Assembly: GCA_902493335.1 (NCBI GenBank)
Contig: CABUPJ010000004.1
Location: 1-64,000, forward strand
From: an uncultured Porphyromonadaceae bacterium
Lineage (GTDB): Bacteria > Bacteroidota > Bacteroidia > Bacteroidales > Muribaculaceae
DNA length: 64,000 nt
Direction of reading: 5' to 3'
The translations under genes were made by a program, and so were the position numbers. The notes under the pieces were generated by a model, which saw only the letters and a list, made by a program, of their open reading frames with translations, did no database searches and was not told the origin of the DNA. This document shows, in pieces, positions 14,858 through 22,405 of this stretch. The stretch's first letter is position 1; each line of letters begins with the position of its first letter.

Positions 14858-17800
14858 TTAATTTAATGTGATGCGGACAAACACTTTATAGCCGTCAAGA
14901 TCAAGCTCTTCATATGAGCCGTTGTCGTGGTCGCCGGTTACAATCGATTCGGCAAGTACCTGACGGGCGATGTATTCGCCATATTTATTTACAACTTCGC
15001 TGATATCAAGATTGTTCACGAAGACGACATTTATCCTGTCGGTGATGTCGTAGTCGCGCGATTTGCGGATATTCTGTATGCGGTTGATGATTTCACGGGC
15101 AATGCCTTCGAGGCGCAGATCTTCGTCGACAGTGATATCGAGAGCCACAGTGACGTTTCCTTCGTTGGCGACAAGCCAGCCGGGAATATCTTCCGAGACG
15201 ACTTCGACGTCAGAAAGGTCGACTTTTATGTCGGCGCCGTTGACTGTCAGATCGATATAACCCTGTTTCTCAAACAGAGCTATTTCTTTTTGGTCGAGAG
15301 TCTGAAGAGCCTGAGCAGCGAGTTTCATCTGTTTGCCAAGTTTCGGACCGAGTTTCTTGAAGTCGGGTTTGACACGCTTGACGAGCGCGCAATCTTCGGC
15401 TCCGACGATATTGAGCTCTTTGACGTTGACTTCTGTCAGAATCAGATTTGACATCAGTTCGATATCCTCACGCTGGCGGCCGTCGACAGCGGGCACCATG
15501 ATGGCACGGAGCGGCTGACGCACCTTGAGATTGCTCTTGCGGCGCAATGACAGCACCATCGATGTGATTGTCTGGGCGAGTGCCATGCGTTCTTCAAGAG
15601 ACTTGTCGATATATTTTTCGTCGGCTGTCGGGAAGAGAGCAAGATGGACGGAGTTATCAGTCGACGACTGCGTCAAATCCTGATACAGGCGGTCTGAGTA
15701 GAAAGGAGCGACGGGAGCCATAAGCATGGCAACAGTCTTGAGACATTCATAAAGCGTCTGGTATGCCGAGAGCTTGTCTTCAGACATGCCTCCGCCCCAG
15801 AAACGTTTGCGATTGAGGCGCACATACCAGTTAGAGAGATTATCAATGACGAAATCATTGATGGCTCGGGCGGCTTTTGTGGGCTCGAGGTCTTCGAAAG
15901 AATCGCTGACCTGCTTTATCAGTGTGTTGAGCAGTGAGATGATCCAACGGTCGATCTCGGGACGCTTTTCGACGGGAATCTGTTCGATATCAGGATTGAA
16001 ACCGTCGACATTTGCATAGAGAGCAAAGAAAGAATATGTGTTGGCGAGCGTCGAGAACAGCTTTCTTGACACTTCGACAACGCCATCGGGATTGAATTTA
16101 AGATTGTCCCAGGGCGCTGAATTGGCAATCATATACCATCGCAGCGGATCGGAGCCGAATTTTTCTATTGCCATGAACGGATCGACCGAGTTGCCGAGAC
16201 GTTTCGACATCTTGTCGCCATTTTTATCAAGGACGAGGCCGTTCGAGATAACCGATTTGAACGCTTTGTCGTCGAAGACCATGCCGGCGATGGCATGGAG
16301 AGTGAAGAACCAGCCACGTGTCTGATCGACGCCCTCGGCGATAAAGTCAGCCGGGAACACACGTCCGGTATCGAAGGCTTCTTTGTTTTCAAAAGGATAA
16401 TGAATCTGTGCATAAGGCATCGAACCTGAATCGAACCAGACGTCGATAAGGTCGAGCTCGCGGCGCATGGGCTTTCCTGTCGATGAAACGAGGATAATAT
16501 CATCGACATAGGGACGGTGGAGATCTATAAGATCGTAGTTCTCCTTTGTGTAGACGCCGGGCTTGAATCCTTTGTCCTTATAGGGGTTTGATTTCATGAA
16601 ACCGAGTTCGACCGAGCGTTCGATTTCATTATACAGAGTCTCGACGCTGTCGATGCAGATCTCCTCGCTGTTGTCTTCGGTGCGCCATATAGGGAGCGGA
16701 GTGCCCCAGTAGCGGCTGCGCGAGAGGTTCCAGTCCTGGAGGTTTTCGAGCCATTTGCCGAAACGTCCGCTACCTGTCGACGCGGGTTTCCATTTGATTT
16801 CCTCGTTGAGAGCCATAAGGCGCTCGCGGGCTGCCGTAGTTCTGATAAACCAGCTGTCAAGCGGATAATAGAGCACAGGTTTGTCTGTACGCCAGCAATG
16901 CGGATAGCTGTGGACGTGTTTCTCAATCTTGAAGACCTTGTCATTCTGTTTGAGCCACATACAAATTTCGACGTCGAGAGTCTCGTCGGCCTCGGTCTTG
17001 GTCTCGTCGTAGGCGTTTTTGACATATTTGCCAGCCCAGGGAGCATAGAGCCCGACGTTGACGTTTTTGGCGACGAAGTCTTTGTCAATGTCCTCGATGC
17101 GGTAGAAACGGCCTTTCATGTCGACCATGGGACGCTGATTGCCGTCTGCGTCGACAAGCAACAGCGGCGGAATGTTGTTGAGCTTTGACACACGAAGGTC
17201 ATCGGCGCCGAATGTACCGGCGATATGGACTATGCCCGTACCATCCTCTGTCGATACATAGTCGCCGGGGATAATGCGGAATGCTCCTTCACCGGGATTC
17301 ATCCACGGGATAAGCTGTTGATATTCGAGTCCCACAAGATCTGTGCCTTTGACAGTCTTGATTACATGATAAGGGACAAGTTTGTCTCCCTTGTTATAGT
17401 CTTCGAGGGCGATACCGGCGGCTTTGGGGTTGAAGACGCTGCCAATCAGAGCCTCGGCGACTACGACGGTAATAGGTTCGCCCGAATATGGGTTATATGT
17501 TCTGACAATGCTGTAATCTATTGCCGGGCCGACACAGAGGGCTGTATTTGACGGGAGAGTCCACGGTGTAGTCGTCCACGCAAGATAGTAGGGACGTCCC
17601 CACCCTTTCATTTCCTCAGTCGGATTAGTGGCGAGGAACTGGGCGATGCATGTTGTGTCTTTTACGTCGCGATAGCATCCGGGCTGGTTGAGTTCATGAG
17701 AGCTGAGGCCTGTGCCGGCAGCCGGTGAATATGGCTGGATTGTGTATCCTTTGTAGAGATATCCTTTTTTATGGAGCTGGGCGAGCAGCCACCACAGCGT

Positions 17801-18274
17801 TTCGATATATCGGTTGTCGAATGTTATATAGGGGTCTTTCATGTCGACCCAATAACCCATCGATTCGGTGAGAGTCTCCCACTCTTTTGTGTATTTGAGG
17901 ACTTCCTTGCGGCAGGCGGCGTTGTAGTCGTCGACCGAAATTTTATGACCGATGTCGTCTTTTTTTATTCCCAGCGCTTTTTCGACGCCAAGCTCGACGG
18001 GCAGACCGTGAGTGTCCCAGCCGGCCTTGCGTCTGACCTGGAAGCCTTTCATGGTTTTGTAACGGCAGACGATATCTTTAATCGTGCGCGCCATCACGTG
18101 GTGAATACCGGGCATACCATTGGCCGAAGGAGGACCTTCGTAGAAAACAAACGAGGGACAACCTTCGCGCACTTTCATACTTTTGTTAAATAAATCCGCT
18201 TCACGCCAACGGTCGAGCATCTCTTTATTTATATCCGAGAGATTGAAGCCGTTATATTCATTGAATTTCTTCAT
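14858..18274 (-). CDS. ileS: Isoleucyl-tRNA synthetase
   Basis: Charges tRNA-Ile with isoleucine and edits misactivated valine. The 1138 residues have the class-I HIGH-like motif in PPSANGMPGIHH (about 48-59) and KMSKR at 688-692. The CP1 editing domain (about 200-400) and the C-terminal anticodon-binding helices are present, but there is no terminal zinc finger. Length and motif style resemble the eukaryotic-like (IleS2) type; that type is associated with low mupirocin sensitivity, which is an inference here. I chose the ATG at 18274. The longer frame to 18328 crosses the -7 box at 18310-18317. Confidence 0.96.
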   Translation of the reverse strand: MKKFNEYNGFNLSDINKEMLDRWREADLFNKSMKVREGCPSFVFYEGPPSANGMPGIHHVMARTIKDIVCRYKTMKGFQVRRKAGWDTHGLPVELGVEKALGIKKDDIGHKISVDDYNAACRKEVLKYTKEWETLTESMGYWVDMKDPYITFDNRYIETLWWLLAQLHKKGYLYKGYTIQPYSPAAGTGLSSHELNQPGCYRDVKDTTCIAQFLATNPTEEMKGWGRPYYLAWTTTPWTLPSNTALCVGPAIDYSIVRTYNPYSGEPITVVVAEALIGSVFNPKAAGIALEDYNKGDKLVPYHVIKTVKGTDLVGLEYQQLIPWMNPGEGAFRIIPGDYVSTEDGTGIVHIAGTFGADDLRVSKLNNIPPLLLVDADGNQRPMVDMKGRFYRIEDIDKDFVAKNVNVGLYAPWAGKYVKNAYDETKTEADETLDVEICMWLKQNDKVFKIEKHVHSYPHCWRTDKPVLYYPLDSWFIRTTAARERLMALNEEIKWKPASTGSGRFGKWLENLQDWNLSRSRYWGTPLPIWRTEDNSEEICIDSVETLYNEIERSVELGFMKSNPYKDKGFKPGVYTKENYDLIDLHRPYVDDIILVSSTGKPMRRELDLIDVWFDSGSMPYAQIHYPFENKEAFDTGRVFPADFIAEGVDQTRGWFFTLHAIAGMVFDDKAFKSVISNGLVLDKNGDKMSKRLGNSVDPFMAIEKFGSDPLRWYMIANSAPWDNLKFNPDGVVEVSRKLFSTLANTYSFFALYANVDGFNPDIEQIPVEKRPEIDRWIISLLNTLIKQVSDSFEDLEPTKAARAINDFVIDNLSNWYVRLNRKRFWGGGMSEDKLSAYQTLYECLKTVAMLMAPVAPFYSDRLYQDLTQSSTDNSVHLALFPTADEKYIDKSLEERMALAQTITSMVLSLRRKSNLKVRQPLRAIMVPAVDGRQREDIELMSNLILTEVNVKELNIVGAEDCALVKRVKPDFKKLGPKLGKQMKLAAQALQTLDQKEIALFEKQGYIDLTVNGADIKVDLSDVEVVSEDIPGWLVANEGNVTVALDITVDEDLRLEGIAREIINRIQNIRKSRDYDITDRINVVFVNNLDISEVVNKYGEYIARQVLAESIVTGDHDNGSYEELDLDGYKVFVRITLN

Positions 18275-18309
18275 ATTATTCTTATTTGGGAAGACTATAT
18301 AATTTCGCG

Positions 18310-18317
18310 CAAAGATA
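18310..18317 (-). promoter_or_regulatory. -7 element of the ileS operon
   Basis: TATCTTTG on the minus strand, about 36 bases before the chosen ileS ATG. No -33 TTTG at standard spacing. Confidence 0.55.
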
Positions 18318-18383
18318 GCCAAAATCATCTGAAAATTAAAATTTCGGGCTTAATAATATACGCGAATCGGCAATGAGACGGTC

Positions 18384-18418
18384 AAAAAGAAAATTAGGCC
18401 GCAAAATTTGCGACCTAA
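18384..18418 (-). terminator. Terminator of the tRNA-Arg pair
   Basis: An 11-bp stem (18394-18404 with 18408-18418, one G-U) with a 3-base loop is followed on the minus strand by a T-run interrupted once. It begins four bases past the 3' end of the second tRNA in transcription order. Confidence 0.85.
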
Positions 18419-18421
18419 TTG

Positions 18422-18495
18422 TGACTCCTACAGGATTCAAACCTGTAACCTTCTGATCCGTAGTCAGATGCTCTATTCAGTTGAGCTAAGGAGCC
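18422..18495 (-). tRNA. tRNA-Arg (ACG), copy 2
   Basis: A 74-base cloverleaf: acceptor GGCTCCT/AGGAGTC with one G-U pair and discriminator A; anticodon stem TCTGA/TCAGA around loop CTACGGA (anticodon ACG); T-loop with TTTGAATC. The 3' CCA is not encoded. The sequence is identical to the other copy 17 bases upstream. A34 would need deamination to inosine to read CGU/CGC/CGA. Confidence 0.96.
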
Positions 18496-18512
18496 GATTG
18501 CTCTTTATGTTG

Positions 18513-18586
18513 TGACTCCTACAGGATTCAAACCTGTAACCTTCTGATCCGTAGTCAGATGCTCTATTCAGTTGAGCTAAGGAGCC
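18513..18586 (-). tRNA. tRNA-Arg (ACG), copy 1
   Basis: Identical in sequence to the copy at 18422-18495 and first in transcription order. It follows a full consensus promoter by about 26 bases. The tandem identical pair looks like a simple local duplication that raises the dose of this Arg tRNA. Confidence 0.96.
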
Positions 18587-18611
18587 AATTGCTTTCTTGC
18601 GATTGCGAGTG

Positions 18612-18642
18612 CAAAGTTAATGCATTCTTACCAATTAACAAA
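18612..18642 (-). promoter_or_regulatory. tRNA-Arg promoter
   Basis: On the minus strand: TTTG (18642-18639), 19 bases, TAACTTTG (18619-18612). This is a consensus promoter placed to drive both tRNA-Arg genes. Confidence 0.82.
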
Positions 18643-18761
18643 ATATTTTTTGTGCTTTTTTATCCCGCATTTTTGTCAACAATCAATAATAAACTGAAAA
18701 ATAATTTTTTATACCATTAAATAAATTGAAAAAAATGCATGCCGATTATAATCACACCACC

Positions 18762-19277
18762 TTATTTTGTGCAAAATACTATATGCGGCATATCAATTCC
18801 TCGATAATGTTTGGTTATATGGTCTATCGGGATCATCCCGTTTCGCAAAGCGACATTTTTTGAAGCTTCGTTAGAATCTCTGATGATTGAATACATGACT
18901 TCAAACCGAAGTTTATTGAAGCCGTATTCCCGACAAGCGATGGCTGCTTCTGTAGCATAACCCTTGTGCCAGTGTTTATGCGCAAACAAATATCCGATTT
19001 CCGGGACTTGTGTTGTCTTGTAATCCTGTATGGTAATTCCGCATTGACCTATCATCTCGTCAGAGTTTCTGAGGAATACGCCCCACAAGCCGAAGCCATG
19101 GTCATTGTAGCGTTGTATCTGTTTTTGCAGCCAGAGCAACGTTTCCCGGTCATTGAATGCACCGTTGTAGGCATACATGACACGGTCGTCCTGCAGCATT
19201 GACGCCAAGGCTTCTACATCAGAAAAGTCCATTTCGCGCAACATCAGTCTGTCGGTCTCTAAGATTATATGCTTCAT
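18762..19277 (-). CDS. GNAT-family N-acetyltransferase
   Basis: A 171-residue acetyltransferase of the RimJ/RimL-like subgroup (ETDRLMLREMDFSDVEALA at the start; GYLFAHKHWHKGYATEAAIAC carrying the acetyl-CoA pyrophosphate-binding region; a late SxNxASxxVxxRNGM-type segment). The substrate cannot be told: members acetylate ribosomal protein N-termini, small amines or antibiotics. The ATG overlaps the stop of the DoxX-like gene by four bases, making it the last gene of the DUF1599 operon. Confidence 0.9.
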   Translation of the reverse strand: MKHIILETDRLMLREMDFSDVEALASMLQDDRVMYAYNGAFNDRETLLWLQKQIQRYNDHGFGLWGVFLRNSDEMIGQCGITIQDYKTTQVPEIGYLFAHKHWHKGYATEAAIACREYGFNKLRFEVMYSIIRDSNEASKNVALRNGMIPIDHITKHYRGIDMPHIVFCTK

Positions 19278-20506
19278 TTTGTATGCTCTGTCACGTTTTT
19301 AGTTTTCCGCGAAAAGTTGAACAGATAGATAAGCGCCATTGCTATTATCCATAACAACGAAAGTCTGAGATTCACGCCACCGTCATCTACCACCGCCATT
19401 TCATTGAGAGATATGCTTTCGCCGGAATCAAAAAGATCGGGGCTGAACGACGCGATGTTACGTTTCCACACTATATGACCGTCAACGATATACACCAATG
19501 CGGTGTCGCCGCGGGCAAGCATTTTGAGGGAGGTGTCATCGGCTGTAAATATATCGGTATCGATAGCTGCGAGATTCCGCCATTTTTCGACACCATCGGC
19601 ATCGGCGGCGAGAATGGCAATCATTTCTCCGCCTTCACGTTCGATGAGACCGGCAAACTGCATCGCCAGTCTGGAACGGTAGAGGTAACCTGCCCCGGGA
19701 TCGTTGACAACAAGAAGTAACAACGGTTTGTCTGAAACAAGCAGTTCGGTCACATCATCATATCCGTCAAAGACTGCAAAAGAATTATCTTCGGTCGCAC
19801 CGGTCCTGTCGATACGGCTGACAAAAGTCCACGTGCTGTCAGGCAGATTATCGATGTCATACTCCCGTTCTTCGCCGTCTTTTGAATAGACAAATGTGAC
19901 GTCGGGATCGTCCTCAGCCGATGCCGGCGGGAAAACAGACCCCGTTTTAAATGGTCTGAAGTCTACGACGGGCTGGTATCGGTAGCCTATGAATGAAACA
20001 GTGACAACAAACACCAGAGAAACGGCGACTGTCTGCCACTGCAAAGAATGTCTGTAAAGGCCTTTTACCCTGGTATTATACTTAAGGAGGTATATTACAA
20101 GTGCAGAAAGTACAATGTTTTTCAGAAAAGTGGCGGTATTCGAGATTATGATGAAATCGCCGAAGCAGCCGCAATCGGGGACTGGATCGGCGATGGCAAT
20201 ATATGCTGTGAGCGGCAACATGACCGCCATGAATCCGGCAGCCACCATGACCGACAGACGTCGCCAGCAGCCTGTCACGATAAGTACGCCTGTGATAAAT
20301 TCGGCCACAGACAGACTTATCGCACCTGTAAGTGTGATTTCACGCGCTACATCAATAGACCATACGGTGAGATAATCTTCAATCTTATAAATAAATCCCC
20401 ACGGGTCTACGGCCTTGGCCCAGCCGGAAACAACGAAAGTAAGACCCACGACAATTCGCGCGAGCCAGACACAGGTCTTGAAAAGCAGAAATTTGCGTTC
20501 AGGCAT
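19274..20506 (-). CDS. BT_3928-like DoxX/MauE-type membrane protein
   Basis: A 410-residue inner-membrane protein. Residues about 10-155 form a DoxX/MauE-type four-helix domain with VSGWAKAVDPWGFIYKI and the conserved PDCGCFGDF (two cysteines spaced by Gly). One more helix follows at about 165-185, then a periplasmic domain (about 190-380) that looks thioredoxin-like without a CxxC, and a final membrane helix near 385-400. MauE relatives take part in disulfide or redox maturation; a redox role here is inference. It overlaps the upstream DUF1599 gene by eight bases and the GNAT gene by four. Confidence 0.85.
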   Translation of the reverse strand: MPERKFLLFKTCVWLARIVVGLTFVVSGWAKAVDPWGFIYKIEDYLTVWSIDVAREITLTGAISLSVAEFITGVLIVTGCWRRLSVMVAAGFMAVMLPLTAYIAIADPVPDCGCFGDFIIISNTATFLKNIVLSALVIYLLKYNTRVKGLYRHSLQWQTVAVSLVFVVTVSFIGYRYQPVVDFRPFKTGSVFPPASAEDDPDVTFVYSKDGEEREYDIDNLPDSTWTFVSRIDRTGATEDNSFAVFDGYDDVTELLVSDKPLLLLVVNDPGAGYLYRSRLAMQFAGLIEREGGEMIAILAADADGVEKWRNLAAIDTDIFTADDTSLKMLARGDTALVYIVDGHIVWKRNIASFSPDLFDSGESISLNEMAVVDDGGVNLRLSLLWIIAMALIYLFNFSRKTKNVTEHTK

Positions 20507-21041
20507 TTTCGGTCAGTTTGATGATGCCAAAGACAGCATAGTTGACCATATCCATATAATTGGCGTCAATGCCTTCGGAAACGAGAGTCTGGCCGCAGTG
20601 GTCTTCAATCTCCTTGGTGCGCTCTATTTTCATCAGGATTAAGTCGGTGTATGACAGCACACGCATCATGCGCCATGCCTCGTCGTAGTCATGGTTTTTG
20701 GCGAGCATAAGGGTGCGGGCGGTCGCTACATAGCGGTCATACAGCTCTACAGCGGTGTCGACGTCGATGTCTTTTGTGTCTGACGCGCCGAGTTCGAGCT
20801 GGATGAGTCCGATGATGCCATAGTTGACAATGGCGATGAATTCAGGGAGGATGCCCTCGCCTACGGCTGAACAGCCTTTGGTCTCGAGCGAACGGATGCG
20901 TTTGGCTTTTATGAATATCTGGTCAGTGACCGCCGCCGGTCTCAGAATCCGCCATGACGGGCCGTAATCGGCAAGTTTTGCCGTAAAAACGTTGCGGCAT
21001 AGAGCCAGAGCCGTGTCAAACTGTTGTGTAGTATCTGTCAT
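20499..21041 (-). CDS. DUF1599 protein (internally duplicated)
   Basis: A 180-residue soluble protein of the DUF1599 (nucleotide-modification-associated) family. Two copies of one module are visible: residues about 17-80 (KLADYGPSWRILRPAAVTDQ, then VNYGIIGLIQLE) and about 105-175 (KNHDYDEAWRMMRVLSYTD, then VNYAVFGIIKLTE), each beginning with a DY..(S/A)WR motif. The biochemical role is unknown to me. It begins a three-gene operon, and I recall the DUF1599/DoxX-like pair as conserved in Bacteroidales. Confidence 0.85.
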   Translation of the reverse strand: MTDTTQQFDTALALCRNVFTAKLADYGPSWRILRPAAVTDQIFIKAKRIRSLETKGCSAVGEGILPEFIAIVNYGIIGLIQLELGASDTKDIDVDTAVELYDRYVATARTLMLAKNHDYDEAWRMMRVLSYTDLILMKIERTKEIEDHCGQTLVSEGIDANYMDMVNYAVFGIIKLTENA

Positions 21042-21073
21042 ATCTGTTATATCGTTTAGTTTTTCTTTTATTG

Positions 21074-21081
21074 CAAAGGTA
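21074..21081 (-). promoter_or_regulatory. -7 element of the DUF1599 operon
   Basis: TACCTTTG on the minus strand, about 33 bases before the DUF1599 ATG. The -33 box is not at standard spacing. Confidence 0.5.
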
Positions 21082-21082
21082 T

Positions 21083-21119
21083 AAAAAAAACAGCAAAGCC
21101 CGGCTTTTATGGCCGGGCT
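21083..21119 (-). terminator. Terminator of the TPR gene
   Basis: Perfect 8-bp GC stem (21097-21104 with 21112-21119), 7-base loop, then a long T-run on the minus strand. It lies just past the TPR gene stop. Confidence 0.88.
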
Positions 21120-21142
21120 CTGTGAAAAATGTTTATAGTGGC

Positions 21143-22363
21143 TTATTTGTTAAGTCGGTCTGTGGTATATTTGAGCTTTTCCTCATCTTTGAGGTTGTAA
21201 TATACATTTTCAAGATACTTGAGGGCGATGGTGTAGTTTTCGTCTACGTTGTATGCCCTTTCAAGATAATCGGCAGCCTCGTTGAAGAGGGGGCGGATGT
21301 TTTCATTGAAATATGCTTCGATCTGAGAGGGATCAGAGGGGGCTTTGTCGCTGATTTCATAAGCGTCTTCGCAAAGAGCTTTGCCATAGTTGAAGAGAGC
21401 GTCTTTGCTGTAGGGGTCGAGCTCGATGGCTTTGGCGTAAGCTTTCTTTGCTTCGGCACGTTTGCCGTCGTTGTCATAGATAACACCGAGAACGACATAA
21501 TACTGTGCGTTGTCGGGGTTGGCTGCTATGGCTTCGTTGATGGCGTTGAAGGCTTTCTGATAGTCTTTCTTCTGCAGATAGTCGTTGATGATAATGCCGA
21601 TATACGAAGGCTCTTCTTTGCCATAAAGAGGAAGCGCTTCTTTGGCGAGCTCGAGAGCGGCGACGCTGTCGGGAATCTGTGAGGCTACACCGATAGCATA
21701 GTTATATGTATCCTTGTCGTTGTGGCCGAGAGCGATTGATGTTTTGAACGCCTTGAGGGCCTTGGGGAGGTTCTCACCCTGCCAGGCGGCAATGCCCTGG
21801 TTGAAAGTGATGTCACCCATAAGTGTCGAATCGACGTTGGCGATATCTTTTCTGTAGAGGGGATTTGCATACAGATCGACCATCACCTGCCAGATGTCAT
21901 AGGCATCGTTGTAGCGCTGGCTGTTGTAGAATGTAGCTCCGGCACCGCTGAAGTCGCCGAAGTGGCCTGCAAGCGTCGAGACTATTTCTTTTGAATATTT
22001 GGGCTTAACCTTACCTTTTTCATTGGGAACAGAGTCGAGAGGCAGGGCTTTCACAAAATAATTGTAGCCGTCAAGAAGAGCTTCGGCCATCTTGAGTTCG
22101 CCGTCTTCAGGAAGCTTATTGAATGCCTTGAGGCCAAGCAGGTGGTCGTAGCACTTGAAAGCTGCCTTACCGGGAATATACCAGGTCTGGGCGAGGCCTG
22201 AGGTTTCGGGGTTAGTCAGAGCGGGGGTGATGATTTCTACAACTGGCTTGTAACTGTCATCAGAACTTTTCATGGCCTTTTCAGCCTCTTTTACTACAGA
22301 CATCTGAGCTGAAGCTGTAAGCCCGGCGAGGATACCTGCACCAATAAGGATGATTTTTTTCAT
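21143..22363 (-). CDS. Secreted tetratricopeptide-repeat protein
   Basis: A 406-residue periplasmic protein: signal peptide 1 to about 20 (cleavage near ASAQ), then TPR-type helical hairpins. The clearest repeats are AQYYVVLGVIYDNDGKRAEA followed by AYAKAIELDPYSKDALFNYG (about 290-330), and a closing YLERAYNVDENYTIALKYLE repeat (about 370-390). I recall similar proteins next to gyrA in Bacteroidales. Probably a protein-protein scaffold; the partner is unknown. It lies 42 bases downstream of gyrA on the same strand, so it may be co-transcribed. Confidence 0.88.
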   Translation of the reverse strand: MKKIILIGAGILAGLTASAQMSVVKEAEKAMKSSDDSYKPVVEIITPALTNPETSGLAQTWYIPGKAAFKCYDHLLGLKAFNKLPEDGELKMAEALLDGYNYFVKALPLDSVPNEKGKVKPKYSKEIVSTLAGHFGDFSGAGATFYNSQRYNDAYDIWQVMVDLYANPLYRKDIANVDSTLMGDITFNQGIAAWQGENLPKALKAFKTSIALGHNDKDTYNYAIGVASQIPDSVAALELAKEALPLYGKEEPSYIGIIINDYLQKKDYQKAFNAINEAIAANPDNAQYYVVLGVIYDNDGKRAEAKKAYAKAIELDPYSKDALFNYGKALCEDAYEISDKAPSDPSQIEAYFNENIRPLFNEAADYLERAYNVDENYTIALKYLENVYYNLKDEEKLKYTTDRLNK

Positions 22364-22405
22364 AACATTTAATCGTTAGGATATTGATAGATAATTATTG
22401 TTTTT

